Positions 6,233-7,238 of a DNA stretch of 7,238 nucleotides are shown here, in pieces. Within the stretch, counting starts at the first letter, position 1, and each line of letters starts with the position of its first letter. The notes under the pieces were generated by a model, which saw nothing but the letters and a program-made list of their open reading frames with translations, was not told the origin of the DNA and ran no database searches. The stretch is from an uncultured Acidimicrobiia bacterium (GTDB taxonomy: Bacteria > Actinomycetota > Acidimicrobiia > Spongiisociales > Spongiisociaceae). The position numbers were made by a program, and so were the translations under genes. The stretch lies in contig CALCCX010000137.1 of NCBI GenBank assembly GCA_937900165.1, positions 1 through 7,238 of the forward strand. Direction: 5' to 3'.

Positions 6233-7087
6233 TCACGGCAGCAGAAATTCGATGGCCAGGCCGATTGGGATGATGAGGAAAGGCACGACAGCCAAGATCA
6301 TGGCGATGAGCCCGAACACCTTCGCGGGGTCTTTGGGCGGTGTGCCACAGCGTCCGATGGTCTCCCAGAGGGCGTTGATAGGACCGTCGAGGGTGATACT
6401 GATGCGTCTCCTTGCGACGGCCGATCCCCGCAACAAAACCCAGGCGACACCGAAGACGATCGCGGCCAGCACCACAGAAACCGCCACCTTGCCGAAGGTC
6501 TGATCGAGAGCGGAGCGGGCGGCGCCGGCGATGGCGGACATAACCGTCGAGAAAACGGCCCCACCGGCCAGGAACGCGGCTGCACCCAAGGCGTTGCGTT
6601 TGAAGCCAGGAGAGAGGCGTTCCATCTGGATGCGGGCGATCATCAGTTTTCGACGGTGTGGATCGTCGATCGCCGCGGCGCCTTCCCGACGCGAGTACAA
6701 GCGCAGCATCTCGTCAGTCACGGTTGCCATGTGGCTGCGAATGATGAACTGCGCCACCTGTTGGGCCAGGAACGCCGCAACCGGATTCAGCGGGCCGAGG
6801 CCACTCACTTTCACTGTCCGGGTGCCGTTGCGGTCCAGGACCTCCAGGGCTCGGACCGAGAGTTGGTGGGCTTCTTCAAAACGGTCAGGGTGGCCGAGCG
6901 GTCTTGTTGAGGACAATTCGAGCACGATGTCGCGGTCGACGTCGTCTTGGGCGCCGAGACTGTTGAGGATCTGATCCGTTGCGGCGGTGTCGCTCTTTCG
7001 GAAAGCCCTGAACGCCGCCAACTTCTCGTCGAGTTCGTCGAGGAGCAAACTCTTGTCTGCCACGCCGACTTTGGGTTCTTCGCTCAT
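6233..7087 (-). CDS. Membrane protein of unknown function, three C-terminal helices
   Basis: A 284-residue protein I do not recognise. The N-terminal 160 residues are soluble-looking and charged, with a likely helical stretch at 14-40 (LLLDELDEKLAAFRAF) and a block GLGPLNPVAAFLAQQVAQF (96-114) that looks conserved-domain-like. Three hydrophobic segments follow: about 167-189, 199-219 and 257-283, the last ending one residue from the C-terminus. There is no signal peptide. A GC-rich upstream frame would extend the ORF to an ATG at 7222 (329 residues), but those 45 residues are low-complexity and R/P/S-rich. The ATG at 7085-7087 is preferred because a -10-like TACGAT lies 8 bases before it. The gene is convergent with znuB, with 7 bases between stops, so no separate terminator fits between them. 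A role in metal transport is not indicated. Confidence 0.8.
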   Translation of the reverse strand: MSEEPKVGVADKSLLLDELDEKLAAFRAFRKSDTAATDQILNSLGAQDDVDRDIVLELSSTRPLGHPDRFEEAHQLSVRALEVLDRNGTRTVKVSGLGPLNPVAAFLAQQVAQFIIRSHMATVTDEMLRLYSRREGAAAIDDPHRRKLMIARIQMERLSPGFKRNALGAAAFLAGGAVFSTVMSAIAGAARSALDQTFGKVAVSVVLAAIVFGVAWVLLRGSAVARRRISITLDGPINALWETIGRCGTPPKDPAKVFGLIAMILAVVPFLIIPIGLAIEFLLP

Positions 7088-7095
7088 CCGGGGTG

Positions 7096-7101
7096 ATCGT
7101 A
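7096..7101 (-). promoter_or_regulatory. Candidate -10 element, leaderless start of the membrane protein
   Basis: The minus strand reads TACGAT (TAnnnT, four of six consensus bases), with 8 bases to the ATG at 7087. No Shine-Dalgarno is present and no good -35 is visible at normal spacing; TTGTCC at 7124-7129 is 22 bases away, which is too far. Support is positional only. Confidence 0.33.
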
Positions 7102-7179
7102 GCGATGGGGCCAGTTCGGGGCTGGACAACGGCGAATTCACGCGGGCCGGCGGTCGCCCATCAGATAGCGTGGTCCAGT

Positions 7180-7238
7180 GCCTTTCTCGGAGGCCCAACC
7201 CTTTGGGTTGTATAGGGCGCACCTCTCCAATGAAAGGC
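7180..7238. repeat. Nested 59-base inverted repeat at the right edge
   Basis: Read on the minus strand, the stretch folds into four stacked stems: GCCTTTC/GAAAGGC (7 bp, the two ends), GGAG/CTCC (4), GCCC/GGGC (4) and AACCC/GGGTT (5) closed by an AAA loop. The 3' side is paired throughout except for two bases; the 5' side carries three bulges (ATT, AGGTGC, TATAC). That is 20 pairs in 59 bases. It lies upstream of the membrane-protein gene, about 90 bases before its ATG. No T-run follows on the minus strand, so it is not an intrinsic terminator in that direction; the plus strand cannot be judged because the window stops. It could be a leader element, an extragenic palindrome, or the 3' end structure of a neighbouring gene. 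Confidence 0.6.

Noticed and set aside
7088..7222. 45-residue N-terminal extension of the unknown membrane protein
   Set aside because: The residues look like translated non-coding sequence, overlap the inverted repeat, and a -10-like hexamer sits just upstream of the shorter start.
7180..7238. tRNA gene, suggested by the 7-bp outer stem
   Set aside because: Only 59 bases long, with no T-loop consensus, no anticodon arm of proper size and no cloverleaf.

Overview
The window reads as a short, probably metagenomic or draft-assembly contig from a moderately GC-rich bacterium, most likely actinobacterial. The grounds are an HRDC-tailed UvrD-type helicase, a Zur-type Fur-family repressor, GTG starts, and weak or absent Shine-Dalgarno sequences with -10-like hexamers 7-8 bases before ATG codons. 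The left end (about 52-172) is not genomic: it carries Illumina library and flow-cell sequence. Genomic sequence can be trusted only from about base 173.

Layout from left to right. 1-172: unassigned start plus adapter artefact. 173-283: short unassigned stretch. 284-3037 (minus): a large SF1 helicase with an unusual N-terminal extension and a C-terminal HRDC domain. 3087-3905 (minus): ABC transporter ATPase (ZnuC type). 3887-4327 (minus): Fur-family regulator (Zur type). 4328-4391: divergent control region with a strong Fur/Zur-type palindrome. 4392-5321 (plus): lipoprotein metal-binding protein (ZnuA type). 5318-5392 (plus): possible 24-residue bridging micro-ORF. 5392-6225 (plus): membrane permease (ZnuB type). 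6233-7087 (minus): three-segment membrane protein of unknown function, convergent with znuB. 7180-7238: strong nested inverted repeat at the right edge.

The central 3.1 kb is a complete zinc (or closely related divalent metal) uptake locus split into two divergent transcription units, zur-znuC leftward and znuA-znuB rightward. One operator between them could let the repressor control itself and all three transporter parts together. The binding protein delivers metal from outside the membrane, the permease moves it in, and the ATPase drives the cycle. The helicase follows znuC by 49 bases in the same direction but may have its own promoter.

I see no CRISPR array, insertion sequence, phage gene, rRNA or tRNA, and no clearly new defence or mobile system. 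The points most worth a second look are the binding protein that appears to lack the usual fourth metal ligand, the micro-ORF coupled at both ends between znuA and znuB, the helicase domain layout, the operator, and the structured repeat at the right edge.
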